Positions 42,899-52,123 of a DNA stretch of 64,000 bases are shown here, one piece after another (the first letter of the stretch is position 1; the number at the start of each line of letters is the position of its first letter). Made by a program: the position numbers and the translations under genes. A model generated the notes under the pieces. The model was given only the letters and a program-made list of their open reading frames with translations. It was not told the origin of the DNA and made no database searches. The stretch is from an uncultured bacterium (GTDB lineage Bacteria > Actinomycetota > Coriobacteriia > Coriobacteriales > Coriobacteriaceae), in NCBI GenBank assembly GCA_905214525.1, contig CAJMMN010000004.1, positions 1-64,000 of the forward strand. The letters run 5' to 3'.

Positions 42899-44085
42899 TG
42901 TCCTTCCAGACGACGTATGGCCCCGATGGACGCCTTCGCGTTGCCATCCTGGGTTGTACGGGCTCTATCGGCACCCAGGCGCTCGATGTGTGCCGCCAGC
43001 ATGCCGATCGCCTGCAGGTGACGGCGCTGTCCGTTAATTCCAGCACCTCGGAGCTCGTTGCCGCTGCCCGCGAGTTCTCGGTTCCGGCGGTTGCCGTTGC
43101 CGATGTCGCTCATGGCGATGACGCCGTGCTGCAGGAGTTGCCCGAGGGCACACAGCTCGGCGTTGGCGCGCAGGCGGTTTGCGAGCTCGCGCGTCGCGAC
43201 GATGTCGACTGCGTGCTCGTCGCTATTGTGGGCGCCGCCGGTCTCGAGGCGAGCCATGCGGCCTTGACCTCGAATAAGCGCCTTGCCCTTGCCAACAAGG
43301 AGTCCCTCGTCGTCGGTGGCGACTTGCTTATGCCGTTGGCGCAACCGGGCCAGCTTATTCCGGTCGACTCTGAGCATTCCGCCATCTACCAGTGCTATCT
43401 GGGGGAGAACCCGCGCGAGGCCCACTGCATTTGGCTCACCTGCTCGGGCGGTCCGTTCTTTGGCCGCACGCGCGACGAGCTCGATCGCGTGACGCGTGCC
43501 GATGCCCTCGCGCATCCCACGTGGGCCATGGGTGCCAAGATCACCATTGACTCCGCCACCCTCATGAACAAGGGCCTGGAGCGCATTGAGGCCATGCATC
43601 TGTTTAACTGCGACCTCGATTTCATTAACGTGGTCGTGCAGCGTCAGTCCAAGATTCACTCTATGGTCGAGTTCGCCGACGGCTCCGTGATGGCGCATCT
43701 CGGTGCATCCGACATGCGTATTCCCATCCAGTTCGCGTTCTCGTATCCCGAGCGTTGGGATACTCCGGCGCCTCGTATCGATTTCCGCGAGCTGGGGCAG
43801 CTCACGTTTGATGCTGCCGACATGGATACCTTCCGCTGTCTGGCACTGGCCGAGCGTGCCGGCAAGACGGGTGGCACCATGCCGTGCGTGCTCAATGCCG
43901 CCAACGAGGTCGCCGTCGATGCCTTCCTGCACGATGGCTGCAGCTTTACCGATATCGATCGCATTGTGGAATCCTGCATGGACGCCCACGATATGCAGGT
44001 GGTCGATTCGTTTGAGCAGCTTCGCGACATCGATGCGTGGGCGCGTGAAAAGGCTGCGCAGGTGCTCGCCGCAACCCGTTCCTAA
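42898..44085 (+). CDS. dxr: 1-Deoxy-D-xylulose 5-phosphate reductoisomerase
   Basis: A 395-aa NADPH enzyme for the first committed step of the MEP isoprenoid pathway. Motifs are the NADPH-binding GCTGSIGTQALDV near residue 19, NKESLVVGG near 137, metal and substrate sites in PVDSEHSAIYQC near 156, and NAANEVAVDAF near 330. It is in the same transcript as ispG, also of this pathway, and uppS, which uses the product. Confidence 0.97.
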   Translation: MSFQTTYGPDGRLRVAILGCTGSIGTQALDVCRQHADRLQVTALSVNSSTSELVAAAREFSVPAVAVADVAHGDDAVLQELPEGTQLGVGAQAVCELARRDDVDCVLVAIVGAAGLEASHAALTSNKRLALANKESLVVGGDLLMPLAQPGQLIPVDSEHSAIYQCYLGENPREAHCIWLTCSGGPFFGRTRDELDRVTRADALAHPTWAMGAKITIDSATLMNKGLERIEAMHLFNCDLDFINVVVQRQSKIHSMVEFADGSVMAHLGASDMRIPIQFAFSYPERWDTPAPRIDFRELGQLTFDAADMDTFRCLALAERAGKTGGTMPCVLNAANEVAVDAFLHDGCSFTDIDRIVESCMDAHDMQVVDSFEQLRDIDAWAREKAAQVLAATRS

Positions 44086-44110
44086 CCCATAAGGATTGCT
44101 TTTTCGTTTT

Positions 44111-45472
44111 ATGGATACTGTTCTGAGCGTTCTCTCATCGGTCTTTTGGGGCCTGCTGATGCTTTCCGTCCTCGTGTTTTTGCACGAGGGCGGCCACTTT
44201 TTGGCGGCGCGTGCCTGCGGCGTCCGTGTGACCGAGTTCTTTTTGGGTCTGCCGTGCCGCTTTGACATCCATTACACGTCGCGTCGCATTGGAACCAAGT
44301 TTGGCGTGACCCCGCTGCTGCTGGGTGGCTACGCTGCCATCTGCGGTATGGATCCGACCGATGTTTCGTGCGCCGACCGCGTGCTCGCGGCTATCTATCG
44401 TCATGGTCGCGTGACCGTGGCCGACCTTGCTGTCGAGCTCGAGCTTTCCGAGGAGGATGTGCTCGAGGCATGCGCCCTTTTGCTGGGCTGGGGCTCCATC
44501 GCGCCCTGGTATGAGGAAGGGGAGAAGCCCTCGCCGAGCTACTATCCCACCAAATATCAGACGTTGCCGCGAGACAAGGCAGGCTATACCACCTTTGATG
44601 GTCGCCGTTTCGATCGCGAACATGCGACTGCCGACGGCGATGTGTGGGAGCTGCCATGCGGCGAGGCCGAGTTCCTTGCGCAAGAGCGCTCGCACACCTA
44701 TCTTGGCCAAGGCTTTCTCAAGCGCGCCTTTATGCTGCTCGCGGGCATTATCGTCAATATCTTGACGGGTTTTTTGCTCCTTATGAGCATCTATTCCATT
44801 GCGGGTGTCACCGTGCCGATGGATACCAACGTGATCGGTCAGGTTGACGAGGGGTCTATTGCCGCCAAGGCGGGTATCGAGGGCGGTGACGCGATCCTTT
44901 CGGTTGACGGTGTTTCATGTTCCACTTGGATGGATGTCTACGATGCCATCGGCAAGGCTGCCGGTAAGGACGATATTGCTATTGAGTATGAGCGCGATGG
45001 CAAGCAGTGTTCGACCTCGGTCGCACTCAAAGAGGACGAACGTCTGGGCGTTTATGCCTCTACGCAGGTGGTCCGTTTGGACCCCATCACCTCGGCGCGC
45101 CTCTCCTTCTCGTATGTTGCGCAGACAGCGGAGGGCGTGATGCGCCTGCTCCAGCCGCAGCATACGATGGAGATCCTCGATCAGTCCTCTTCGATCGTGG
45201 GTATTAGCGTCATGTCCTCGCAGGCAGCTGCTGCCGGTCCCGTCACGTTCTTGTCGTTTGCCGCGCTCATTTCGTTCTCGCTTGGCTTTATGAACCTGCT
45301 GCCCATCCCACCACTCGATGGCGGCAAGCTGCTTATTGAGATCATTCAAAAGATTGCTGGCCGCGAGCTGCCGCTCAAGGTCCAGACGATCGTGAGCTAT
45401 GTGGGCGTCGCGCTCTTCGCATTGCTGTTTGTCTATATGCTTCGTTCCGACATCCTTCGATTTATTCTGTAG
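44111..45472 (+). CDS. rseP: Site-2 intramembrane metalloprotease RseP with inserted helical domain
   Basis: A 453-aa M50 protease that cuts anti-sigma factors or signal-peptide remnants in the membrane. The zinc site HEGGH lies near residues 25-29 and the third ligand in NLLPIPPLDGGKLL near 400. One PDZ domain (about 245-320) is present. Between GGYAAICGM and the second membrane helix lie about 130 residues instead of the usual 25-50. This insert holds a winged-helix-like segment (DRVLAAIYRHGRVTVADLA). ATG 44111 is used. TTG 44096 is possible but too close to AAGGA. Confidence 0.9.
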   Translation: MDTVLSVLSSVFWGLLMLSVLVFLHEGGHFLAARACGVRVTEFFLGLPCRFDIHYTSRRIGTKFGVTPLLLGGYAAICGMDPTDVSCADRVLAAIYRHGRVTVADLAVELELSEEDVLEACALLLGWGSIAPWYEEGEKPSPSYYPTKYQTLPRDKAGYTTFDGRRFDREHATADGDVWELPCGEAEFLAQERSHTYLGQGFLKRAFMLLAGIIVNILTGFLLLMSIYSIAGVTVPMDTNVIGQVDEGSIAAKAGIEGGDAILSVDGVSCSTWMDVYDAIGKAAGKDDIAIEYERDGKQCSTSVALKEDERLGVYASTQVVRLDPITSARLSFSYVAQTAEGVMRLLQPQHTMEILDQSSSIVGISVMSSQAAAAGPVTFLSFAALISFSLGFMNLLPIPPLDGGKLLIEIIQKIAGRELPLKVQTIVSYVGVALFALLFVYMLRSDILRFIL

Positions 45473-45485
45473 GGGAGTGTTTGGA

Positions 45486-46568
45486 TTGTCTTTATCCCAT
45501 CCTTTGCCTCGCGAGTTGACGCGCCCCGTGCATGTGGGCGGCGTGCAGATCGGTGGTGGCGCTCCGGTCGTGGTTCAGTCTATGACCTGCACCGATACTG
45601 CTGATGCCCAGGCAACGCTTGCGCAAGTGTGCGCGTTGGCGCAGGCTGGCTGCGATATCGTGCGCGTGAGCGTGCCTACCGAGGCTGCGCTCGAGGGCTT
45701 TCGCACGATTTGTGCCGAGTCTCCGGTGCCAATCGTCGCCGATATCCATTTTAACCATAAGCTTGCCATTGGCGCTGTCGAGGCTGGTGCCTCTAAGCTG
45801 CGCATCAACCCCGGCAATATCGGCGATTGGGCTAAGGTCGATGCCGTCATCGATGCCGCGGGTGCCGCGGGCTGCGCGATTCGCATTGGCGTGAACGCGG
45901 GCTCGCTTGAGCAAGATATTGCCGAGCGCGACGACCTCACGCAGCCCGAAAAGCTCGTGATGTCGAGCGAACGCTTTGTGCGGCACTTTGAGGACCGTGG
46001 GTTTACCAACATCGTGCTATCCGCCAAGGCCCATAGCGTACAGACGACGCTTGATACCTATCGCGCCCTGTCGCGCGAGTTACCGCATGTTCCGCTCCAC
46101 CTGGGCGTGACGGAGGCGGGGACCAAGCTTCAGGGCACCATCAAGAGCTCTGTAGGCTTGGGTATCTTGCTTTCCGAAGGCATCGGTGACACCATGCGTG
46201 TGTCGCTCACGGCCGATCCGGTTGAGGAGCCGCCGGTCGCCTGGGGAATTCTACAGTCGCTGGGCCTGCGTCGCCGTGGTCCCGAGATTGTCTCGTGCCC
46301 CACGTGCGCCCGCTGCCAGGTTAACCTGATTCCCATCGCCGAGGAGGTCACCGAGCGGCTTAAGAACTATTCCGCGCCGCTTTCGATCGCCGTGATGGGA
46401 TGTGCGGTCAACGGCCCCGGAGAGGCATCTGACGCCGACCTGGGTGTTGCCTGCGGACGTGGTCAGGGCCTGCTCTTTTCGCATGGCCAGATCATTGGTA
46501 AAGTAGCTGAGGATCAAATTGTCGACGCGCTTATGGCCGAGGTCGACAAACTTATTGAGGAGAAATAA
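45486..46568 (+). CDS. ispG: 4-Hydroxy-3-methylbut-2-en-1-yl diphosphate synthase (flavodoxin)
   Basis: A 360-aa 4Fe-4S enzyme of the MEP pathway. VVVQSMTCTDTADAQATLAQ near residue 29 and the cluster-binding CPTCARC near 274, with a later Cys in VMGCAVNGPGE, mark the family. It is the short bacterial form without the plant-type insert. TTG 45486 follows GGGGAG by 8 nt. Longer in-frame reading upstream lies inside rseP. Shared operon with dxr and uppS. Confidence 0.95.
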   Translation: MSLSHPLPRELTRPVHVGGVQIGGGAPVVVQSMTCTDTADAQATLAQVCALAQAGCDIVRVSVPTEAALEGFRTICAESPVPIVADIHFNHKLAIGAVEAGASKLRINPGNIGDWAKVDAVIDAAGAAGCAIRIGVNAGSLEQDIAERDDLTQPEKLVMSSERFVRHFEDRGFTNIVLSAKAHSVQTTLDTYRALSRELPHVPLHLGVTEAGTKLQGTIKSSVGLGILLSEGIGDTMRVSLTADPVEEPPVAWGILQSLGLRRRGPEIVSCPTCARCQVNLIPIAEEVTERLKNYSAPLSIAVMGCAVNGPGEASDADLGVACGRGQGLLFSHGQIIGKVAEDQIVDALMAEVDKLIEEK

Positions 46569-48290
46569 ATGACCCGAGCAATGTATATGTCTAAGCTCTA
46601 TGCGCCGACGCTCAAAGAGGATCCGGCGGATGCCGAGCTAGCGAGCCACCGTCTGCTGCTTCGCGCTGGCATGATCCGCAAGGAGGCCGCCGGCCTGTAT
46701 TCCTATCTTCCGCTCGCTTGGCGCTCGATCCGCAAGATCGAGAACATCGTGCGCGACGAGATGGATGCCGCCGGTGCTCAGGAGCTCATGATGCCCATTA
46801 TGGTCGATGCCGAGCTGTGGCGTGAGTCCGGCCGTATCGATGCCTATGGCAAGGAGCTCGTGCGCTTCGATGACCGTCATGGCCGCGAGTTCGTACTCGG
46901 CCCCACGCATGAGGAGACCGTGACTGCTCTGGTGCGCAATGAGCTGCGTTCCTACAAGCAGCTGCCGGTGAATCTCTATCACATCCAGGACAAGTTCCGC
47001 GACGAGTTCCGTCCCCGCTTTGGCCTGATGCGCGGTCGCGAGTTCATCATGAAGGACGCCTACAGCTTCTCCGCCACGCAGGAGAGCCTGCAGGAGGAGT
47101 ACGACAAGATGAAGCAGGCTTACGCCAATATCTGCGAGCGCTGCTATATCAAGGCCCTGCCCGTTGTCGCCGATTCCGGCGAGATCGGTGGCGATACCTC
47201 CGTCGAGTACATGGCTTTGGCCGACGCCGGCGAGGCTTCTCTCGTCTATTGCGATGACTGCGGTTTTGCCGCCGATGATGAGGCTGCAAGCACCAAGGTC
47301 GTCGTGACTGAGGGTCCCGGTGACGGTACGCTTACCAAGGTTGAGACTCCGGGCATGGGCACCATTGAGGCTGTTGCTAAGTTCTTTGGGTTCCCCGAGA
47401 ACGGCACGCGCAAGTCCCTGGCGCTCATCGATGCCGAGGGCAAGCCCGTCGTGGCCATCGTCCCGGGCGATCATGAGCTCAACGACTGCAAGGCCGAGCA
47501 TGTCTTTGGCAAGGGCTATCGCATGATGACCGACGAGGAGCTCCAGACCTACGGTCTGCACAAGGGCTTTATCGGACCGGTTAACTTGCCCGAGGGCATC
47601 CGTCTGGTGTGCGACGAGAGCCTGCGCGAGTCCAAGCAGTGGGCCTGCGGTGCCAACGAGGTCGATTATCACTTTACCGGTGCCTGCCCCGAGCGCGACT
47701 TTACCGTCGATGAGTGGGCAGATCTGGTCACCGTCGTTGCCGGCGATCCCTGCCCGCACTGCGGCAAGCCGCTCTCTGCTGCCCGCGGCATCGAGGTCTC
47801 TCAGGTGTTCCAGCTGGGCACCAAGTACTCCGAGGCCATGGGTGCCACCTTTATGGACGAGGACGGCAAGGAGAAGCCGCTCATCATGGGTTGCTACGGC
47901 GTTGGTGTGTCCCGCTCGCTTGCTGCCGTCGTGGAGCAGCACAACGACGAACACGGCATCGTCTGGCCGGTCTCCGTTGCCCCGTACGAGGTCGCGGTGA
48001 TTCCGCTCGATCCCAAGAAGGAGGAGTGCGCTAACGTTTGCGACCAAATCGTCGAGGGCCTGTGCGCCGAGGGTATCGAGGTTGTCGTCGATGACCGTGA
48101 CGAGCGTCCCGGCTTTAAGTTTGCCGATAACGACCTCATGGGCTTCCCGTATCAGGTCGTTCTGGGTAAGCGTGGCCTCAAGAATGGTACTGTGGAGCTC
48201 AAGGACCGTGCCACGGGCGAGCGTGAGGACGTGGCGATCGACGAGGTCGTCGCCAAGGTTGCTGAGCTTGTTAAGGCGGCCCGCCGTTAA
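46569..48290 (+). CDS. proS: Prolyl-tRNA synthetase
   Basis: A 573-aa class II synthetase of the bacterial type with the editing (INS) domain inserted between motifs 2 and 3 (about residues 230-390). Class II motif 1 (AWRSIRKIENIVRDEM), motif 2 (FRDEFRPRFGLMRGREF) and motif 3 (GVGVSRSLAA) are visible, followed by the anticodon domain. It starts immediately after the ispG stop and ends the operon at a terminator. Confidence 0.97.
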   Translation: MTRAMYMSKLYAPTLKEDPADAELASHRLLLRAGMIRKEAAGLYSYLPLAWRSIRKIENIVRDEMDAAGAQELMMPIMVDAELWRESGRIDAYGKELVRFDDRHGREFVLGPTHEETVTALVRNELRSYKQLPVNLYHIQDKFRDEFRPRFGLMRGREFIMKDAYSFSATQESLQEEYDKMKQAYANICERCYIKALPVVADSGEIGGDTSVEYMALADAGEASLVYCDDCGFAADDEAASTKVVVTEGPGDGTLTKVETPGMGTIEAVAKFFGFPENGTRKSLALIDAEGKPVVAIVPGDHELNDCKAEHVFGKGYRMMTDEELQTYGLHKGFIGPVNLPEGIRLVCDESLRESKQWACGANEVDYHFTGACPERDFTVDEWADLVTVVAGDPCPHCGKPLSAARGIEVSQVFQLGTKYSEAMGATFMDEDGKEKPLIMGCYGVGVSRSLAAVVEQHNDEHGIVWPVSVAPYEVAVIPLDPKKEECANVCDQIVEGLCAEGIEVVVDDRDERPGFKFADNDLMGFPYQVVLGKRGLKNGTVELKDRATGEREDVAIDEVVAKVAELVKAARR

Positions 48291-48320
48291 TCGACGATTT
48301 CGCTTGTAGTTCGATATACG

Positions 48321-48370
48321 GGACGACCCCGCATTTCTCCAGATCGGGGAGATGTGGGGCCGTCCTTTTA
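48321..48370 (+). terminator. Terminator after proS
   Basis: GGACGACCCCGCAT (48321-48334) pairs with ATGTGGGGCCGTCC (48352-48365) with wobbles, and an inner TCTCC/GGGGAGA extension. TTTTAT follows. Confidence 0.85.
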
Positions 48371-48394
48371 TCTTGTGGCATCCTCGATATCTGA

Positions 48395-48435
48395 AAGAAA
48401 AACCCCACAGCCCATATGAGTTGCGGGGTTTTCTT
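48395..48435 (-). terminator. Terminator of the minus-strand kinase gene
   Basis: The stem AAAACCCC / GGGGTTTT encloses 48399-48432. Read on the minus strand it ends in a run of T, about 35 bp after the kinase stop. It can also act on the plus strand as a backup for proS. Confidence 0.75.
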
Positions 48436-48467
48436 GTGCCTCCGATGCGAAATAAATCGCTCAGATA

Positions 48468-49232
48468 TTACTGATAATCGACGACGTCGATCCAGTTCTT
48501 CAGGAACTCATCGTTCACGTTGCGCTTACGAGCGAGCTCGGAAGCGGCGACGATGCTCGTCCACTGACGCACGACCTGCATGGGCATGTCGGCGCGGTCG
48601 CAGTAGAGCTCCAGGTAGGCCTCAGCCTGGTCCTTGCTGTTGAGGGCGAAGAGCAGGTAGGTGGTGGCAACGTCGGCAGCAGGGGAGCCCTGGGTGGCGT
48701 GTGCCCAGTCGCACACATAGAGCTGGCCGTCGTCGCCGACGATGACGTTGGAGGGGTTGAAGTCGCCGTGGCAGACCTTGAACTCCTTGGTCATGCCGTC
48801 CAGACGCTCCTGAAGGTTGTAGCGCGTGGTGGCATTGAGCTGATCAAGGCTGTCGATCATGCGGGCGAACTTGTCGCGCTGACGGTTGAGCAGCGGGGAG
48901 GTGTAGCCGTGGATCTCGATCTGGAGGTCGACGAACATCTCGAGATACTCACCAAAGCGCTGAGGCTCGGCAGTCATCTTCTCGGCAAGGGTGGTGCCCG
49001 GAACCTTCTCGGTCACGAGCGCCCAGCCGTTGGCGTTCTCGAGCTGGGAAACCTCGAGAGCCTTGGGGCTGCGGATGCCGCACTCATTGATGCGGGCAAG
49101 ATTCAAAGCCTCGTTGAACACGTCGGAGACGGGCTTGGTCTCGTTAAAGACCTTGACGATCTTGTCGCCCAGGTCGTAAACGACCTTGTTGCCACGGCGG
49201 ACGAGCTCGGTCTTGGAATCGGGTAGCAGCAT
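48468..49232 (-). CDS. Aminoglycoside-phosphotransferase-fold kinase (TIGR02172-like)
   Basis: A 254-aa protein with the APH/choline-kinase fold. The ATP-grip region is near residues 10-60 (KIVKVFNE with the Lys, then VFNEALNLARI). The catalytic loop is CHGDFNPSNVI near 163 and the metal-binding CDWAHA near 183. These residues suggest an active small-molecule kinase, but the substrate is not known. TIGR02172 members are not shown to confer resistance, so it should not be called a resistance gene. It lies 88 bp downstream of adhE on the same strand, with a strong hairpin between. Confidence 0.8.
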   Translation of the reverse strand: MLLPDSKTELVRRGNKVVYDLGDKIVKVFNETKPVSDVFNEALNLARINECGIRSPKALEVSQLENANGWALVTEKVPGTTLAEKMTAEPQRFGEYLEMFVDLQIEIHGYTSPLLNRQRDKFARMIDSLDQLNATTRYNLQERLDGMTKEFKVCHGDFNPSNVIVGDDGQLYVCDWAHATQGSPAADVATTYLLFALNSKDQAEAYLELYCDRADMPMQVVRQWTSIVAASELARKRNVNDEFLKNWIDVVDYQ

Positions 49233-49264
49233 GGTTGCATCCTTTCAACGATGCGATAGAAGCG

Positions 49265-49303
49265 ACGGCGGGGGTGTGTGAAACACCCGTGCACCCCCGC
49301 CGT
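49265..49303 (-). terminator. Strong stem-loop between adhE and the kinase gene
   Basis: A perfect 12-bp stem (49265-49276 with 49292-49303) begins 17 bp after the adhE stop. It lacks a T run on the minus strand, so partial termination or mRNA processing is as likely as full termination. Confidence 0.5.
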
Positions 49304-49320
49304 TAAAAACCGTGCTAAAA

Positions 49321-51969
49321 CTAGCAGACGGCGTAGTCCTGAGGCTCTCGGCCGTAGTAGGCGTCCAGGTAGAGCTCCTTGATCTCGCTCATGAGCGGGT
49401 AGCGCGGGTTGGCGCCGGTGCACTGGTCGTTGAATGCCTGCTCGGTCATCTCGTCGAGGGTGTCGAGGAAGTACTGCTCGTCAACACCGTAGTCGGCGAT
49501 GGTCTTCTTGACGCCGATGAAGTCCTTGAGCTCCTCGAGCTTCGTGATGAAGTTCTCGAAGACCTCCTTGTCGTCCTTGCCCTCGATGCCGCAGTACTTG
49601 GCCATCTCGGCGTAGTTGTGCAGCGCGTTGGGGTAAGGATACTGGGAGAAGGTACCCATCTTGACGGGAGCCTCGGCGGCGTTGTAGCGCATGACGCGAG
49701 TCAGGATGACAGCGTTGGCAAGGCCGTGGGGCAGGTGGTGGAAAGCGCCGAGCTTGTGAGCCATGGAGTGGTTGAGGCCCAGGAAGGCGTTGGCGAAGGC
49801 CATACCGGCCATGCAAGAGGCGTTGTGCATCTCCTCGCGGGCATGCGGGTCCTTGGCGCCGTTCGTGAAGCTGGAGGGCAGGTTCTCGAAGACGAGCTTA
49901 GCAGCGCGCTCGGAGAGGCCCTTGGTGTAGTCGGAAGCCATGATGGAGACGTAGGACTCGATGGCGTGGGTCATGACGTCGATGCCGGAGGCAGCGGTCA
50001 GGCCGCGCGGGGCGGTCATGCAGTTGTCGGCGTCGACGATAGCCATGTTGGGGAGCAGCGCGTAGTCGGCGAGCGGCCACTTGATGCCGGTCTCCTTGTC
50101 GGTGATGATGGCGAACGGCGTGCACTCGGAGCCGGTACCCGAAGAGGTCGGGACGGCGACGAAGTAGGCCTTCTTGCCCATCTCGGGGAAAGTGAAGATA
50201 CGCTTGCGGATGTCCATGAAGTCCATGGCCATGTCCTCAAACTTGCACTCGGGGTGCTCGTACATCATCCACATGATCTTGCCGGCGTCCATAGCGGAGC
50301 CACCGCCGACGGCGATGATGACGTCCGGCTCAAAGAGAGCCATCTGCTTGGCGCCGCGACGTGCGCACTGCAGCGACGGATCGGGCTCGACGTCGTAGAA
50401 GCAGTCGTGGGCGATGCCCATCTCGTCGAGCTTGGCCTCGATGGCGCGGGTGTTGCCATTCTTGAAGAGGAACTGGTCGGTGACGATGAAGGCGCGCTTC
50501 TTGCCCATGACGGTACCGAGCTCGTCGAGGGCGACGGGCGTGGAACCCTTCTTGAAGTAGACCTTCTCGGGAGCGCGGAACCACAGCATGTTCTCACGGC
50601 GCTCGGCCACAGTCTTAACGTTGATCAAGTGCTTCACCCCAACGTTCTCGGAGACGGAGTTGCCGCCCCAGGAGCCGCAGCCCAGGGTCAGAGACGGCTT
50701 CATGCCAAAGTTGTACAGATCGCCGATGCCGCCGTGCGAGGACGGGGTGTTGATGACGATACGGCAGGCCTTCATGACGTGCTCGAACAGACTGATCTTC
50801 TCGGCCTGGGCGGGGTGCACGTACAGAGAGGCGGTGTGGCCCGGGCCACCGGCGAGCACCAGGTGCTCGGCCTTGTCGACGGCCTCCTGGAAGTCCTTGG
50901 CGTGATACATGGCCAGGACCGGGGAGAGCTTCTCGTGGGAGAACTCTTCCTTGGCGGGGTCGGTGGAGGTGACCTCGGCGATCAGGATCTTGGTCTTGGC
51001 GGGAACCTCGATGCCGGCGAGCTCGGCGATCTTGGCGGCAGCCATGCCGGGAATGCGGTGATCGAGGGCGCCGTTCTTGAACATGGCGGCACGCAGGGCC
51101 TCCATCTCGGCACCCTGCTTGACGAAATAGCAGCCGCGCTTCTGGAACTCGGCCTTAACCTGGTCATAGATGGTGTCGATGACGGTCACGGACTGCTCGG
51201 AAGCGCAGATCATGCCGTTGTCGAAGGTCTTGGAGTGGATGATGGAGTTGACGGCGAGCAGCACGTCGGCGGTGTCGTCGATGACGACCGGGGTGTTACC
51301 GGCGCCAACGCCCAGGGCGGGCTTGCCCGAGGAGTAGGCGGCCTTGACCATGCCCGGGCCACCGGTGGCGAGGATGATGTCGACGTCGCGCATGACCATG
51401 TTGGTCAGCTCGATGGAGGGGACATCGACCCAGCCGATGATACCCTCGGGGGCGCCGGCCTTGACGGCGGCGTCAAGCACGAGCTTGGCGGCGGCGATGG
51501 TGCACTTGGCGGCAGCCGGGTGCGGGGAGATGATGATGGCGTTGCGGGTCTTCAGGCTGATCAGCGTCTTGAAGATCGCAGTGGAGGTGGGGTTGGTCGT
51601 CGGGATGACGGCGCCCACGATACCGATGGGCTCGGCGATCTTGGTGATGCCATAAGCCTCGTCGCGCTCCAGGACACCACAGGTCTTGGTGTTCTTGTAA
51701 GCGTTGTAGATGTACTCTGCGGCGTAGTGGTTCTTGATGACCTTGTCCTCAAGAACGCCGCGGCCGGTCTCCTCGATGGCCATCTTCGCCAACGGGATAC
51801 GAGCCTTGTTGGCGGCCATGGCGGCCTCATAGAAGATCTTGTCGACCTGCTCCTGCGTGTACGTAGCAAAAAGCGCCTGGGCCTCTCGCATCTGAGCGAG
51901 CTTAGCCTCAAGCGCCTCTACGTTGTCCACGATTGCGGGAGTAGTGTTTTCCGGTGACTTTTTCACCAT
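49321..51969 (-). CDS. adhE: Bifunctional acetaldehyde-CoA/alcohol dehydrogenase
   Basis: An 882-aa fermentative enzyme turning acetyl-CoA to ethanol with two NADH. The N-terminal aldehyde dehydrogenase half has the catalytic Cys in NGMICASEQS near residue 250. The C-terminal iron-dependent alcohol dehydrogenase half starts near 450, with GGGSAMDAGK near 555 and the metal ligands in HSMAHKLGAFHHLPHG near 730. Both halves are complete. AdhE forms filaments (spirosomes) in other bacteria. GGAGA lies before the ATG. Repeats upstream suggest redox or carbon control. Confidence 0.97.
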   Translation of the reverse strand: MVKKSPENTTPAIVDNVEALEAKLAQMREAQALFATYTQEQVDKIFYEAAMAANKARIPLAKMAIEETGRGVLEDKVIKNHYAAEYIYNAYKNTKTCGVLERDEAYGITKIAEPIGIVGAVIPTTNPTSTAIFKTLISLKTRNAIIISPHPAAAKCTIAAAKLVLDAAVKAGAPEGIIGWVDVPSIELTNMVMRDVDIILATGGPGMVKAAYSSGKPALGVGAGNTPVVIDDTADVLLAVNSIIHSKTFDNGMICASEQSVTVIDTIYDQVKAEFQKRGCYFVKQGAEMEALRAAMFKNGALDHRIPGMAAAKIAELAGIEVPAKTKILIAEVTSTDPAKEEFSHEKLSPVLAMYHAKDFQEAVDKAEHLVLAGGPGHTASLYVHPAQAEKISLFEHVMKACRIVINTPSSHGGIGDLYNFGMKPSLTLGCGSWGGNSVSENVGVKHLINVKTVAERRENMLWFRAPEKVYFKKGSTPVALDELGTVMGKKRAFIVTDQFLFKNGNTRAIEAKLDEMGIAHDCFYDVEPDPSLQCARRGAKQMALFEPDVIIAVGGGSAMDAGKIMWMMYEHPECKFEDMAMDFMDIRKRIFTFPEMGKKAYFVAVPTSSGTGSECTPFAIITDKETGIKWPLADYALLPNMAIVDADNCMTAPRGLTAASGIDVMTHAIESYVSIMASDYTKGLSERAAKLVFENLPSSFTNGAKDPHAREEMHNASCMAGMAFANAFLGLNHSMAHKLGAFHHLPHGLANAVILTRVMRYNAAEAPVKMGTFSQYPYPNALHNYAEMAKYCGIEGKDDKEVFENFITKLEELKDFIGVKKTIADYGVDEQYFLDTLDEMTEQAFNDQCTGANPRYPLMSEIKELYLDAYYGREPQDYAVC

Positions 51970-52004
51970 TTGTGTCTCCTTGCGATCGGAGATTTACCCT
52001 ACGC

Positions 52005-52094
52005 CTTGCATGATAGCAAGAAATTATTCGGCGAACGGTCAGATTCCCGTAAAAGGCATACTAAAACGTTTCAACCAAATGAACCGTTTCAACT
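52005..52094 (-). promoter_or_regulatory. Promoter and operator-like repeats of adhE
   Basis: On the minus strand an extended -10 TGCTATCAT covers 52010-52015 and is enclosed by the inverted repeat CTTGC-6-GCAAG (52005-52020). No good -35 is visible. GTTGAAACG occurs twice as a direct repeat (plus-strand 52068-52076 and 52086-52094, period 18 bp), about 55-80 bp upstream of the -10. This suggests a dedicated regulator. Rex and CcpA consensus sites were not matched. Confidence 0.45.
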
Positions 52095-52123
52095 TAATCC
52101 ATCAGCCCAATGCATTGCCCCGC

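Noticed and set aside
48468..49232. Aminoglycoside resistance gene
   Set aside because: Only the kinase fold is shared. The sequence is closer to the TIGR02172 group of unknown substrate, and there is no resistance context.
49312..51957. An 881-codon plus-strand frame opposite adhE
   Set aside because: Antisense shadow of a complete AdhE. Val/Gly/Asp-rich with no family features.
52068..52094. A CcpA (cre) or Rex site at adhE
   Set aside because: TGAAACGGTTCA and TTGCATGATAGCAA miss key positions or spacing of both consensus sites. Listed only as unassigned repeats.
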